Of a stretch of DNA of 64,000 nucleotides, positions 13,301 through 24,201 are shown piece after piece (the stretch's first letter is position 1; every line of letters starts with the position of its first letter). Source of the DNA: Paragyromitra xinjiangensis (taxonomy: Eukaryota; Ascomycota; Pezizomycetes; Pezizales; Discinaceae). Both the position numbers and the translations under genes were made by a program. The notes under the pieces were generated by a model that saw only the letters and a program-made list of their open reading frames with translations, searched no databases and had not been told where the DNA came from. The DNA is taken from contig JBCAMK010000018.1 in NCBI GenBank assembly GCA_038503065.1, positions 124,001-188,000 of the forward strand, given 5' to 3'.

Positions 13301-13748
13301 GAGCCTGGTATTACTACGACCTTCTCTTCCGCAGCTAAATTTCCGGCAAACACATCCTATTCCCTCTATCTCGGATTATCTTTTCTTCCACAATGGCCTT
13401 AATTATCCAAGCGTGTAAAAACTAGGAGTCCTCCCGGCTTGCGTATCGCCATCACCATCATGTATACGAAGAAAAGGTCCGAAGGTCGAAGGACTGGTGG
13501 CGGTCACATGCCCTTCGGCCTACCCGCGGTACAACCAGGTTGCTGCATGAACCCAGGAATATAGCCAAAGCTTGAATCACCTGGCTAGCGTTCTATCACT
13601 GAGGGGAAATATTAAACCCTTCACTAACCACGATCAAGCGGGTGGCAAGATGACCATGCTATCGCATATTCATGAAAAATCACTCGGAACTTGAGTCCAA
13701 CTTGAACTCAGGCGCACATCATCGGAATCTTCCCGCTTCATCTAGGTT
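10321..13748. other. Long intergenic stretch
   Basis: Only short open frames without recognisable domains were seen (for example an 86-codon ATG frame at 11346-11606). Motif cores lie at 10488-10495 (minus), 10969-10976 and 13679-13686. The last two carry a CAY half-site ten bases upstream, and the last lies about 210 bp before the next start codon. Confidence 0.4.
13669..13686 (+). promoter_or_regulatory. Bipartite motif upstream of the 518-residue gene
   Basis: Reads TTCAT-N5-ATCACTCG, one mismatch to the consensus. It lies about 210 bp upstream of the ATG at 13897, a plausible promoter position. Function is inferred only from over-representation. Confidence 0.4.
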
Positions 13749-13896
13749 ATGAAACGGCCTAACGTAGAACAAGATGACAACATAACTATCACAATCATTC
13801 AAGAGATACAATACAAAAGAGACCTCACCCTCACGTTCTTGCTCATTCTCAACGAACAAAGACGATTACAGCCATCTTCATCCATCACAAGTAAGC

Positions 13897-15453
13897 ATGA
13901 ATCTAGTCCTCCGAACCCAGACCCTTCTTCAAAAAGTCTTTCGACGAAATACTACAATATTCCCTACCAGCAATAACACGTCCGGCGACTCCACTCTTCA
14001 AATAGAGCTCAACTATTACCGGGAGGTGGCCAATGAACTTATTGGCAAGGTCGTTGCTCTGCAGACTGATCGACAACTCTCTAAGGAACGTGAAACTGCC
14101 CTCTTGGAACTTCTCAGCTTCTACCGTAAGGAGATGCTTCGAACCCATGATGATCTGAGATCAGCAAGCACAACAGAAGAATTTGGAATCCCAGAAATTG
14201 TATGCATTTCGCCTACCACTGCCAAGTCATCAGATGGGTCACTGCCATCTAATGATTCATATGAACGTCGATGGCCCTCCCCAGAAAATACTGCTATATA
14301 TGAGCCTCGTGCTGAGGAAGATATAACACTTTACATTCTCGAAGGCTCGGAAGCTATCAAGACCCTCCAGACTCTCTCGGCTTCTTCCGCCGTGCTATCA
14401 CTGTTCAGGGCAACGTCACAGGAAGAATTACATCAGACAGCAGCAGCTGGTCTTGAACAAGTCTCAGGTCTTGTCTCCCGATTCGCTGGTGATGTTGCTA
14501 GTCTGCGTAGTCTTTGCGTGCGTTCCCAAGATGCGCTTGTTGCAGATATTGTCGGTACTTTCATGGCCAATGCGACTGCTACGTTGAGAAAATTCACAGA
14601 TCCGACCCAGCCCAACCCGGGACATCCAATGGAACTGACGCTCTGCTTCCATGGGCTTCCAGGGGCTTTGGAAAATATTTGCAAACAATCATGGTGCTTG
14701 GGAAATCAATCAAAGTACTGCATCCATAGATTAAGTGCTGGGATGAATGAGCTCATGTCTGTCACAATGGTGCATCCTGGAAAGGAATGGAAAGACTTGC
14801 AGTTATGTCTGTTTGCAGGTCTCAAGGGAGCTACATTACTGCAAGGTGATATCTTCAGCCTTGTGGGCACGGCTCACATCAGAGAACGGTGGAGTTACGA
14901 ATTTTTCGATGAGACAAGTTGGGAAGAGGTTTTCCACAATACAAATCTGGTGGATATTTTCTGGGAGATCCCGGATGATAACTTGTCACCTGAGACCGGG
15001 AGTTTCTCCAACGAGAGCGAGGCTGCTCATCAACTTTTCAACGAAACAGGCCGCTCGACATTTGAATTTACTGATACTCAGAGCGCTCATTCTGTGTCCT
15101 CATCCGCTTTAGACGAGAGCTCTTCTGAACTTGAAGCTCTTGAGCAAGCAGAGGATGTCTTGGCGGAATTGGAACTTATTCATGATGATGGACCTTTAAA
15201 GCTTGAAACTCTAGAATATGCTGAAGCTGCTCTAGCAGAACTAGAGCACCAAGCTAAAAGACGTGGCTATGCATATCTCAGAGCTGGCGAAGGTGCCAAT
15301 GCCTCACGCAATGCAAGTTTTATCAGCGCCCGTGAGGTGACCATTCGCACACCTGAACCACCACGAGGCCCTTACCCATACCTTAAACGTGGGGACGGCC
15401 TGCGACGAAGGAGTCATATTCTAGTCTCGTCATCAAAAAAACAAGAAAAGTAA
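13897..15453 (+). CDS. Unrecognised 518-residue protein
   Basis: A continuous frame from an ATG. The N-terminus is basic and Ser/Thr-rich. Residues of about 30-85 are helical with heptad-like spacing (ELNYYREVANEL, TALLELLSFYRKEM), a probable coiled coil. A globular-looking central part (about 145-350) has several Cys and Trp, and the C-terminus has an acidic Glu-rich repeat (ALEQAEDVLAELE, TLEYAEAALAELE). No family was recognised. The start is uncertain: a GTAAGC donor at 13891 could splice to an acceptor at 14005 in the same frame, joining an upstream exon that starts at 13749. The stop codon overlaps a GTAAGT (15450), so the C-terminus could also be extended by splicing. There is no TM segment or clear signal peptide. 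Confidence 0.65.
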   Translation: MNLVLRTQTLLQKVFRRNTTIFPTSNNTSGDSTLQIELNYYREVANELIGKVVALQTDRQLSKERETALLELLSFYRKEMLRTHDDLRSASTTEEFGIPEIVCISPTTAKSSDGSLPSNDSYERRWPSPENTAIYEPRAEEDITLYILEGSEAIKTLQTLSASSAVLSLFRATSQEELHQTAAAGLEQVSGLVSRFAGDVASLRSLCVRSQDALVADIVGTFMANATATLRKFTDPTQPNPGHPMELTLCFHGLPGALENICKQSWCLGNQSKYCIHRLSAGMNELMSVTMVHPGKEWKDLQLCLFAGLKGATLLQGDIFSLVGTAHIRERWSYEFFDETSWEEVFHNTNLVDIFWEIPDDNLSPETGSFSNESEAAHQLFNETGRSTFEFTDTQSAHSVSSSALDESSSELEALEQAEDVLAELELIHDDGPLKLETLEYAEAALAELEHQAKRRGYAYLRAGEGANASRNASFISAREVTIRTPEPPRGPYPYLKRGDGLRRRSHILVSSSKKQEK

Positions 15454-15652
15454 GTTACGTGATTTAAGGAGCAAGAGCCCAAGGGAAACGTTAGGAAGAT
15501 TCTGGCCTCAATGAGCTGTTCCCAGATATAGATCTCATTCTAGCATTTTACAACTACATTTGCATGCGACTTTTCTCAAATCTTCTTTCAAAGTTATCAA
15601 TTTAAGAAACATACACAACCGATAGAATCATGAAACCACTTGCCTTACAGCT

Positions 15653-15726
15653 GGTTTCGTGGTGTAGTTGGTTATCACACCAGTCTAACACACTGGTGGT
15701 CCCCGGTTCGAGCCCGGGCGAAATCA
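15653..15726 (+). tRNA. tRNA-Val (anticodon AAC)
   Basis: All arms fold. The acceptor stem GGTTTCG pairs with CGAAATC (one G-T pair), with discriminator A. The D-arm contains TGGTGTAGTTGGTTATCACA. The anticodon stem CCAGT/ACTGG encloses the loop CTAACAC with anticodon AAC, decoding valine GUU (and GUC through inosine). The T-arm is CCCGG-TTCGAGC-CCGGG. There is no intron and CCA is not encoded, as in eukaryotes. It lies about 200 bp downstream of the preceding gene on the same strand. Confidence 0.97.
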
Positions 15727-16937
15727 TCTTTTGTCCCTTGAAGCTCTGTCCTGTATCGTCAACAAGTCTCCGCCTAGGGGAACTTGGAGTATTGGGATGG
15801 ATACAAAGCCTAGGTAGGCATCCTGATTACAGAGTCAAAGGTAGACTCTCAACCCCAGAGATTAGCAGCTTTACGGGTTTTAGGGTACATGCATTTTTCG
15901 CCGAGATATTGTGACTAAAATTACCGCATAACTCCTATTTCTAAGACTCTACTCTAGGTCCTTGTTCTCTTCCCACGTTAGGCATTCGCGTGAGACTACT
16001 GATCAGTACATACATCAAGTATTGTAAATACTCAACATAATGGAGCAACTAACACGTTCCCCCCTTCCAAGTGACCCAAACGCGTTAGTTCGAATCGAAT
16101 ACTATATTTCCATCGATATCTCTCATTAGACACGAACAGGGTAAAAAGTAAAGTAACAGCTACCTTCACATCACGAACCATCACTCGCTATTTAATCCCA
16201 ATCGTTCCCACGAACCCTTCCCATCTCAAAATCTTGGTCCATCCAGAGGGTACTTAATTAGTCTTGTAGTCCACCCTTATAGCTTTCTGCATTCTTTAAG
16301 ACTCGGTGTTCATCTAGATAGGTCTTGGGCTAGGTCGCCCACTAACCGGAAGCCATATTCATGCACCCCCCGGTTCGTGCTCTACTCGTATTTTTCGGTA
16401 ATTCGACAGGTATTCTACTACTGTAGTCTCTCTCGGATTCACTATTCTAAGTTAACTACACTTCCCAGTTTCCTAGGCGAGTAGAGATGATAAAGCAAGC
16501 CATAAGTGGGTTAGGTTTAATCACCGCCTCTAAGCAACTTCCAACCAGTCAAGTGTCAAAAGAAATGAAGCCACTTCACATGAGCTGTCCACCTCTTCCC
16601 CCTTAGCAAGGTCCAACATTCCACCATAGTTAGAAACCTACGCCCAACCGGGGCAGCCTACCAAGAAGCCTGTATTTAAACAAGCCTCTTTGCTCCTTTG
16701 CTAACCTTTTTAACAGCCGATAGAGTGAAACGCAATATGAACCCACTCAACACGAGGGTCAAAACCAACGATATCAGAAGCAGTCATCCTTAAAGTCTTA
16801 GTAGTCACTTGAAAAACATAAATTCTATTTCGCCAACCACAAAAACTACTCAAAATCAAAACTCTACAAGACCAAAACCAAAACCAACCAAGAACCCAGA
16901 AACAAAACCACAAACTAATTTACTCTACCCCATCAGC
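15727..16937. other. Intergenic stretch after tRNA-Val
   Basis: No gene supported. One full-consensus motif copy lies at 16170-16187. Short Pro/Lys-rich open frames near 16810-17080 overlap the 3' part of the minus-strand gene and are shadows. Confidence 0.4.
16170..16187 (+). promoter_or_regulatory. Bipartite motif, full consensus
   Basis: Reads ATCAC-N5-ATCACTCG: two ATCAC half-sites with starts exactly 10 bp apart. Intergenic; function unknown. Confidence 0.45.
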
Positions 16938-17981
16938 TCACGGCCTAACCCTAGGATCCCGCTGCGGGCGAAGCCCCGGAGACTCAACATCCACAGCCGG
17001 TTCATCAGACCGAGGAATCTCTATCGGCGGAAGCGGCGTAACAGGCCGCCCACGAAGCCCAAGAGACGGCTGAACAAACCCTGAAGCCTGCCGCCGCCTC
17101 CCAGAACTAGTTCGAGGAGACTGTAAGCTAGGTCGAGGCTGGGTAGTTAATTGGGCTGGTCGAGAATCTACACAGCATTGGCGTTGTCTAGAAGGCCCGG
17201 TGTGGGTTAGCTCTGCGGATCCAGTCGACTCAATAGACGGGCGGAGCCCAGGAGGCTGTGGAACGAATGGAGAAGGCTCCTGTCGAGCTGTAGGAGATCG
17301 TGGGGGTTTTTGAGGCCTTAGTCCTGGAGTTTGTGGTGCTTCCTCAGGAGTCTCTACAGGCTGAGGTAGCTCCACGGCTGGTGGGTGCGCACAGCATGAG
17401 CGATGCCTAGGTGAGTGCTGGGTAGAGTTAATTGAAGTGTCCCGCAGCCTGAGGCTGGGAGATTGTGGGGAAGGCTGTGGGCGGAGGCCGGGGGTTTGTG
17501 GAGGATCCGCTGGGGAGTCGGTGGATCGGAGGGGAATGCGATTCATTTCTTTTGTTGGCCCAGTTAGAGCTGGTATTGTGATGTCAGTAGTATGGTTGTT
17601 AATTCCTAATTCGGTGGAATGATAGCTGTTTTTATAGGCTCTGGATTAACCAAGAGTCTGAGATAGTTCAAGTTGGGCGGTCTTGAAACAGGTCATGGTA
17701 ACTTGAGTCAGATCAGACACTTCCATCTTAGACGCCCGACTGCAGATAGCGCTGTAGTACGCATAGACTACTACTCCAGTAACAATGACCAGGGAGTCAG
17801 TCAACAAGCTAGAAATCCCGGCATAAAGAACAGACCGAGTAGTATCCCGCAAGGGAATACGAATAGCCAGGCTGAAGGAGTTGAAGCAAATGCATCGTCC
17901 GAGAAGTACTAGTGAAGACAGGGAGGAAACGTAAATCCCCGATGATGGAAAACGAAGCCCTCTAGCTGCCGATGGATGCAA
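16938..17981 (-). CDS. Membrane protein with Pro-rich PGLRP-repeat tail, 5' part undetermined
   Basis: Two exons fit in phase. The upstream one (to 17651) has hydrophobic stretches including SSLLTDSLVIVTGVVVYAYY. A 45-nt intron (17606-17650, GTTAAT..TTAG) follows. The downstream exon (17605-16938) codes a long Pro/Arg/Ser-rich tail with four copies of a [TPS]PGLRP[QS] motif and two Cys-Cys pairs. The tail is probably cytosolic and disordered. The frame is open at 17981 without a true ATG, so one or more upstream exons must exist; hydrophobic open frames continue to about 18340 but I could not join them confidently. Family not recognised. The intron is at the short end for fungi and the composition is biased, so the model is tentative. 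Confidence 0.45.
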
Positions 17982-20401
17982 AGAACATTTTGATGAAAGC
18001 AGCTGATGGGGTAAGCAGCACTTTGCTCCCCATCACTCGCAAATATGCCATCCACCCGTGCATTCTCATTTTCTACCTGCAGCTGCTATCAACCACCGAG
18101 AATTTTCCATCTCCCCTTGCAGCTCATGGAGCGATAGAAGCCAGGATGGTGACTACCGAATAGAGCGGAGATCCATCGCATCTTGAAAAGGCTGGCGATG
18201 AACGTGATGATCATCGACAGGAGGTGAGGAGAAGCCGTTGCAGAAGTAAACACAACCAAGACTGGGCGGGGGGAATGATGGAAGTGCAGGTCTTGGCAAT
18301 GACTCAGCTGAGGAACCTGGTCGACAGTTAGATACATGTACCTATTTGCTGTGTTTGGAAATAAACTTATCTAAACACGTGATAAAGCACCCCACCTAGC
18401 TAAGCTATAGCGAGGGGCTGTGTGCTTACCGTGGGAACAACAACACTAAACAGTGTGGATTCAGCCTGAATACTTCGAGCCTGGACTGACTAGCGACTTC
18501 GCACTTGATACACCTTAGATTCTGATAACGATCATGTCTGATCACTCGGAACAAGCAATTCTAGCTGTTGGGAATTTCTTCAAGAGTATAGCCTAATGCC
18601 AGGCTCGGGCAAGGTCTTGGAGACAGACTCGGTAATGCGTCCAGGCTCGGGGTGCGTATATGGGACGGCTATTTGGCGTTCATGTAGGGGAACCATGAAA
18701 CAGTTTGCATGAGCCGTACTTATACTCCAACCCTAATACCATCACACCGAGAACCGAGAACCCTATAGAAAATGAAGGCGCTCGAGAAACTCACCCGCTA
18801 CTAAGCAATACTGAAACCATCTCACGATAATCGTTAGCGCTGTTTTTACGTTATGATCCGAACAAAATCCGAATCTTGGAAGCCCGACCAACCATTTTAT
18901 CCCCGATCGACGATCACGTAATGTCTCAGCCAGATCCACACAAGGACATGGGATTTCAAGAAAACCATTTGGAAGAAAATCGCCGTGCTACCGAGTACAG
19001 ATTACCGGCGGGGATCATGTAACGATGATGTCTCCATGAAAGTGCACAACACTCTATTCGCACCCCAACAAAAAAAAACTATCATTCTCTCAGGCTCGTT
19101 CAAACATCGATCCCGTCGAGAAACATTATCCAGACACCACATGACCGTTTTCGCGAGCTCTGATTTGTTTACATGAGCGCTTTCTGCCCCAATGGCGGTA
19201 GCGCAGAAAGGAGCCATCCACATTGACGGCTTTGCCAAACGATTATATGTCCTGCCAACTATTGCAGAAGCCCAATGATGTTTTTGGCAGAGGCCGTTGA
19301 TTATGCGGAATATTACGGTGGCATGTCCAATGGAAGAGTAATCAGCGTGAGAGCTGTCACTGGTCCTCTTGCCGGGACACCCTCTCGTCGCACCTGGCAA
19401 GTCATGTGTGTGGCTTTGGTGTATGCGACTCATATGATGACACCAAAGTGTGGTGATTGTGACTGCTCTTGCTCTGACACCCGTTTTATGACTATCAGCG
19501 GAATCCTCAGGCTCGTCGAATGTCGGGGAATTTTATCGGACCTTGCAGTGGTGGGCTTTGGTGAACCCTAACCCTTTGGACGAATTTCTGGTGATCCTCA
19601 CTCCAGCAAGCTTTTGTTGGAATCTGAACAATACCTGCTTGTGGGCTCCACGACGAGCAGGACGGGAAGTGTAGAAGACCTCAAGAAGAACATTGGTCGC
19701 TCTGAAGCCAAAGCGGCCTCCATGATTTCGTCTACCTATTTTAGGGGGCCCCCCCGGACTGCCTACAGATGATGAAACAGATCGACCATCGAGAGTGCTC
19801 GGCTATCAGTCGAGAGATCAGTAAAGAAGCGACTGTTGTTTCTGCTTTTCCAAGCTCTCGAGCTGCAATCCCGATATCACTTCACCATCAACGGCCTCGA
19901 ATGGCCCCTCACTTTGCTCGTCCACCAGTTATGTAATTCCCCCTCCCCCCACTATTTGCAGAACCTCCGCATATCTCCTTCCAATCACCCCTCGTGCACT
20001 GTATCTACATGCCTGCACTTTATTGGTCCGCGTAGCTCGGAAATGTGATCCCTCACATTGATACGCTCAGCTCATCTGGAACAGAGTGCCTAGCCGTGCG
20101 CCCAAAGTGGACATCCTCCCACCCTTGTCAGCCAATGGTGGACAGCTCAGCAGCGGGGTACCTCCATAGAACGGATACCTAGGTAGAGCCAGAGGATAGC
20201 TAGGGTTACAGTCGATTCGAAACGACACCCCCCCCCTTCAAACCCAGCCTCCCGATATCTTATCATCGCCCACCAACATCATTCATCATCATCACTGCAG
20301 GAACAACGTCTCTCCGTCGCGATCAACCACCACGAATCTTGAATATCAGAGAATACCTCAGCTCTGTGCGCCGAAAGAAGAAGCACCCGACAGGCGCAGC
20401 A
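17982..20401. other. Intergenic, with possible 5' exons of the upstream minus-strand gene
   Basis: A hydrophobic minus-strand frame at about 18089-18337 may be the missing 5' exon of the PGLRP-tail gene. Two overlapping open frames at 19000-19570 (one per strand) show no recognisable domain. Motif cores lie at 18032-18039 (no upstream half-site) and 18541-18548 (full consensus, from 18531). Pyrimidine-rich DNA at 20228-20330 precedes the next plus-strand gene. Confidence 0.4.
18531..18548 (+). promoter_or_regulatory. Bipartite motif, full consensus
   Basis: Reads ATCAT-N5-ATCACTCG, an exact match to RTCAY-N5-ATCACTCG. Intergenic. Confidence 0.45.
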
Positions 20402-22936
20402 ATGAACGGCGACGGCGACGGAATAACCCTAGCCGACCACTGCAAACTACCACCTCCACGAGAGGATCCCGATCGTATCTCCCTCGAAGACCACCTCACC
20501 TACCACCACCACCACACCCCTCAGATGCGCATCACCTCCGACAACATCAACGACCACATGGCTGACTCCTCCCGGCTACTGCGACTGTCACCAGAACGTA
20601 CCTCGATATTCGAAGACCGACTTTCACCCGAGCGCGAGCTCCAAATGTCTGCCCCGCGATTATCCCCCTCACGACACGTTTCCCCCACGCGCGATTCCGT
20701 GTCGCCGGAACCACCTTCAGAATCATCGCATACTCCAGCACCCACAGCTCTCTCGAGTACTCCCCCACCGACAATACCACCGAGCTCGTTCGCGTCTTCG
20801 ACTCGCGCCACGTCGACAGCTGGGACGTCGGAAGCTTCGTTCGAGGTATTATCGGGATATGACCCGATATCGCCGGCCGAGCGACACCGACAATGGCAGC
20901 GTGAACAGCGGAGAGAGCTTTACAATAACGGGGCACCAACAGGTGGGTTTCGGCCGAATGCGGATTTGCCATTTCCTATCACGCCACAGCTCCTGCAGTA
21001 TTATCCATATCCGGGGCAGCATAGAACAGGGCAGCAAACGCAGACCGCGTTGAAGGAAGAGTTTGTGAATAATTTGCCGGGACGACGGTATAGTGAGGTG
21101 CAGTATCAGGAACCGTCGATGTCACCACCGCCAGTCCATAGGCCTGGCGGAGGAGGACAGGGAATGATGTATGAAAGCCGGTTTTCTCATAACGGTCCGC
21201 TGCAGGGAAGGCAGAACGGTAGTGCGGTACCGAGTGGACTGAACACGGTACATTATAGAAGTTCGTCAAGTGAGGTTTCAGTAGGTGGGAGCTCGTGTAG
21301 TGGGATTCCAAGCTTTGCACGGGAGTTTGAAGGCAGAAATTGGAGGTTTGGTAAGATATTTCTATATAGTTTTTTTTTTTTGTTGAGAGCACTTGATACC
21401 CCCCTTTCTCGTTCTGGAAAAATGGTGCCGTTCATAGATATCTCTTCCCCGTTTTTTGTGCCTTTTGTTTTCTCCGATTCTTTCCTTGTTCGGGACATTA
21501 ACGTAGTGCTCCCCGAACTCACAGATCCAATCCATACAGAAGCCTCTTCTCACCACTCCCCCCCCGCACCCCCATCTTCTAGCTCCTCAACGCCCCGAAA
21601 AGAAGAGTCCATAGCATCTGTCTATGTGAATGAATTCGCCTCCCAACTTGACCTGATACTGCGATACGCTAAGCGTCCTTTCGTCGCATTGATGATAGTC
21701 GGAATTTTTGCAGCCTTGCTTTCCGCACTAGTCCAGAACTTTTCCGCATCATCCAAGGAACCATGGGGTCCTGGAAATACCTGGAACTCCTCGTTTTCCG
21801 GGGGCACCCGCGCGTCGTATGCGGATTTCCCAACACTGATGAATATAGAGTCCTCTTTCGAGAAGATTGTTGATTCCGCAGCAGGAGGCAGTGCGCTAGC
21901 TCGCGTCATGAAACAGAGCGAAATGGCAGTCAGCGATTTATCAACCGTAGTGAGATATTCCGAATTAAAGTGCAAAGAAACTCTTGCGGAGCGATTAGAC
22001 GTGTTTGCGCGAGATGCAAAAGGGAATGTTCGAGCGCTACAAGGGTTCGGAAGTAAAGTCGGCGGGGTGTTGGATCAGTACGATCTTCCTTATAAATACC
22101 CTTTGCTATATCTTCCCCCCACTCTCCGTTTATGGGAGCGGAAGTTGACTTTAAGGGTGTGTTTTCAAAATATTTGCGAAAAAAATAGGTTATTGTCAAT
22201 AAACCAGTACGCTCTACGTGAGCTCACTATGATCAAACGCGAATCGCAGCATCGCCCGTTTCTATACCGTCTTTTGACCCCAACGAGTTTCTTCCGCTCA
22301 CCATCCCATTACTCAAATGAACCAGATGACCCACGCACCCGTGCCCGTGTAGCAGAAACATTCAATAAAGCCGCAGAAGTACTTGAATCAAACCTGCGCC
22401 TCCTCGTGGCTGATGGTGAAACAATATTCGCGTCGCTTACTCAGCTGACTGAGCAACATAAACCCATCTATGATGAGATTGTCCGCGAGGTTGTTGATAT
22501 CAAGAAGGAGGAAGCTGTTGTTCTTTCGTCCCTGTGGACGAAGGTTGGTGGGAATGCCGCGCAGAGGAAGAATTTTAGAGAGAATGCAGAGCTGTTGGCA
22601 CTTATTGGGAGTTATGAGGAACAGGCAAGGGGTTATGTTGAGAGTACTGTGTTGGAGTTGGATCGCATGACTGCTGATCTGGAGAATCTGAGAAGGAGGG
22701 TTGCGGAACCGTTGCTCATTCCTGAGAGTAATGGGCAAGGGAAACGTGGCAGGGACGATATCGCCAGCATCCCGCTGAGCGTGCATTTAGAGGCTATCGA
22801 GACGGCCGTGGATAGGCTTTTGAGGAAACGACAACAGAGGAGGGAAAAGGAAGGGAATTGGTTGAAGAGGCTGCAGGATGGAGAAGGGGAGAGGGCGAGG
22901 AAGGACGATATCTTGGTTGAGGGCGGCACGGGCTAG
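20402..22936 (+). CDS. Single-TM, coiled-coil fungal protein (function unknown)
   Basis: About 755 residues after removal of two in-frame introns. Intron 1 (21351-21506, 156 nt, GTAAGA..GTAG) removes a poly-T-derived hydrophobic insert and joins GRNWRF to VLPELTD. Intron 2 (22078-22188, 111 nt, GTACGA..ATAG, branch TTGAC) joins VLDQ to LLSINQYALREL. The start is the first in-frame ATG; the frame is open upstream only from a TTG at 20339. The N-terminal half is disordered and Ser/Pro-rich with many SP sites. One membrane segment follows (FVALMIVGIFAALLSALVQ), then a long helical, coiled-coil-prone C-terminal half ending in a basic Arg/Lys-rich tail. This is the layout of a single-pass membrane protein, possibly of the ER or nuclear envelope; that placement is inference. 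No family was recognised. Confidence 0.8.
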   Translation: MNGDGDGITLADHCKLPPPREDPDRISLEDHLTYHHHHTPQMRITSDNINDHMADSSRLLRLSPERTSIFEDRLSPERELQMSAPRLSPSRHVSPTRDSVSPEPPSESSHTPAPTALSSTPPPTIPPSSFASSTRATSTAGTSEASFEVLSGYDPISPAERHRQWQREQRRELYNNGAPTGGFRPNADLPFPITPQLLQYYPYPGQHRTGQQTQTALKEEFVNNLPGRRYSEVQYQEPSMSPPPVHRPGGGGQGMMYESRFSHNGPLQGRQNGSAVPSGLNTVHYRSSSSEVSVGGSSCSGIPSFAREFEGRNWRFGKIFLYSFFFLLRALDTPLSRSGKMVPFIDISSPFFVPFVFSDSFLVRDINVVLPELTDPIHTEASSHHSPPAPPSSSSSTPRKEESIASVYVNEFASQLDLILRYAKRPFVALMIVGIFAALLSALVQNFSASSKEPWGPGNTWNSSFSGGTRASYADFPTLMNIESSFEKIVDSAAGGSALARVMKQSEMAVSDLSTVVRYSELKCKETLAERLDVFARDAKGNVRALQGFGSKVGGVLDQYDLPYKYPLLYLPPTLRLWERKLTLRVCFQNICEKNRLLSINQYALRELTMIKRESQHRPFLYRLLTPTSFFRSPSHYSNEPDDPRTRARVAETFNKAAEVLESNLRLLVADGETIFASLTQLTEQHKPIYDEIVREVVDIKKEEAVVLSSLWTKVGGNAAQRKNFRENAELLALIGSYEEQARGYVESTVLELDRMTADLENLRRRVAEPLLIPESNGQGKRGRDDIASIPLSVHLEAIETAVDRLLRKRQQRREKEGNWLKRLQDGEGERARKDDILVEGGTG

Positions 22937-24201
22937 GATGAAGGCTGGAGTAGGATCTAGGGTGGGGCGCATGAGAATTAGGGGTTGTCCAGGAACGGGT
23001 GGCGGTTGTATGAGTACTGCTTTTTGGACGTAAGGTTTCTTCTATTTGGTGTTCTGTTACTTTTTGTGCTTCGTTTCCAAGGTTTTGGGTTTCTTTAGGA
23101 GGTGGCTTATCTGATCTGTTTTTACGCATCCTTAGAAAAGGAAAAAGGCAAGAGTTATCTCGAAACCGCATAGGCTTTTGAGGCACAAGAGATGGATTTG
23201 GGTTGTAATCAGTCCCAACTACTTACATATTTCATGGCTGATGGGAGGAGTATTTGGAATTCGGGGGGGGGTGTCTTTCTTTTTGGTGTACATATCTGTA
23301 CTTGGATGACTTTTTTTTTAGGAGGGTCAGGCTTCTTCCTTTCGATACACATACTTTGTTTTTTTTTGTTCTTTTTCTTTCCTTCAAGGCTCATCGGTAT
23401 ATGTTCTATGGTCAAGGTTTTTATTTCATCCATGTGGCGCGCGGATTCTATCTTGGCTTTTTTTTTATGGTGTTGCTATTCGGAATTTTTTTTTTTTTAT
23501 TTATCTCGTAGTTATCGTGTATATCCATCTCCTTGCGATCTGGCTTTAATTTTCTTTACGTTTAACCCTGGAGTTACATCCTGTCATTTTCTTTCGTTGC
23601 CGGTCTTGTATGCCCTATGTAACTACTATACTCCTCTATCTCATGGTGGCAAAAAGGCGCATGCTGTTTTTTTTTTGAGTGATGGAATAGAGAAAAGGTA
23701 TATGAATAATATTACTTGGTTTGCTTTGTAGGTTGGGTTGGGTTGGTCATGGGATATCACTCGCATGTCTGGATCCTCACGCTGTTGGCGATGCTTCCTA
23801 ATACGGGGTGTGGCTTTGGGTCAGAAATGATTGAGACAGAGGCCCGAGCGCATGAGACCTCGGGCATCCGAGAAAGCTATTTAGATAGGAGCAGTACCAC
23901 CCACCTGATAAGCAATCGAGTCTTCTATTCCTCCCATGTGCCCAAGACTATAACACACCCAGGAAGGTTGATTGATTGGCCCATTAAACAACGTCCAATT
24001 AGGTAAAACAATAGGTTATATTCCTACAATGGTAGAAGCCAAAAAGTTAGGCACCGAAGCGAAAACAACATAAGTTTATCAAACTCTTTGCGTTACACTC
24101 CTTATACTCCTAGTCGACACAACATTTATTACGAAAAGAATAGATGAGATAAAACCATAGAAGGTCCCTAATGAGGATCAGATACCTGTCACATTCTCCC
24201 T
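22937..24201. other. T-rich 3' region and intergenic DNA
   Basis: 23260-23690 is rich in T runs on the plus strand. A 179-codon open frame there is Phe/Leu-rich only because of these runs and is not considered a gene. One full-consensus motif site lies at 23746-23763. Confidence 0.5.
23746..23763 (+). promoter_or_regulatory. Bipartite motif, full consensus
   Basis: Reads GTCAT-N5-ATCACTCG. It lies between the coiled-coil gene and the WSC pseudogene. Confidence 0.45.

Noticed and set aside
23192..23731. 179-codon plus-strand open frame rich in Phe and Leu
   Set aside because: Caused by repeated T runs downstream of the coiled-coil gene; no domain, biased composition.
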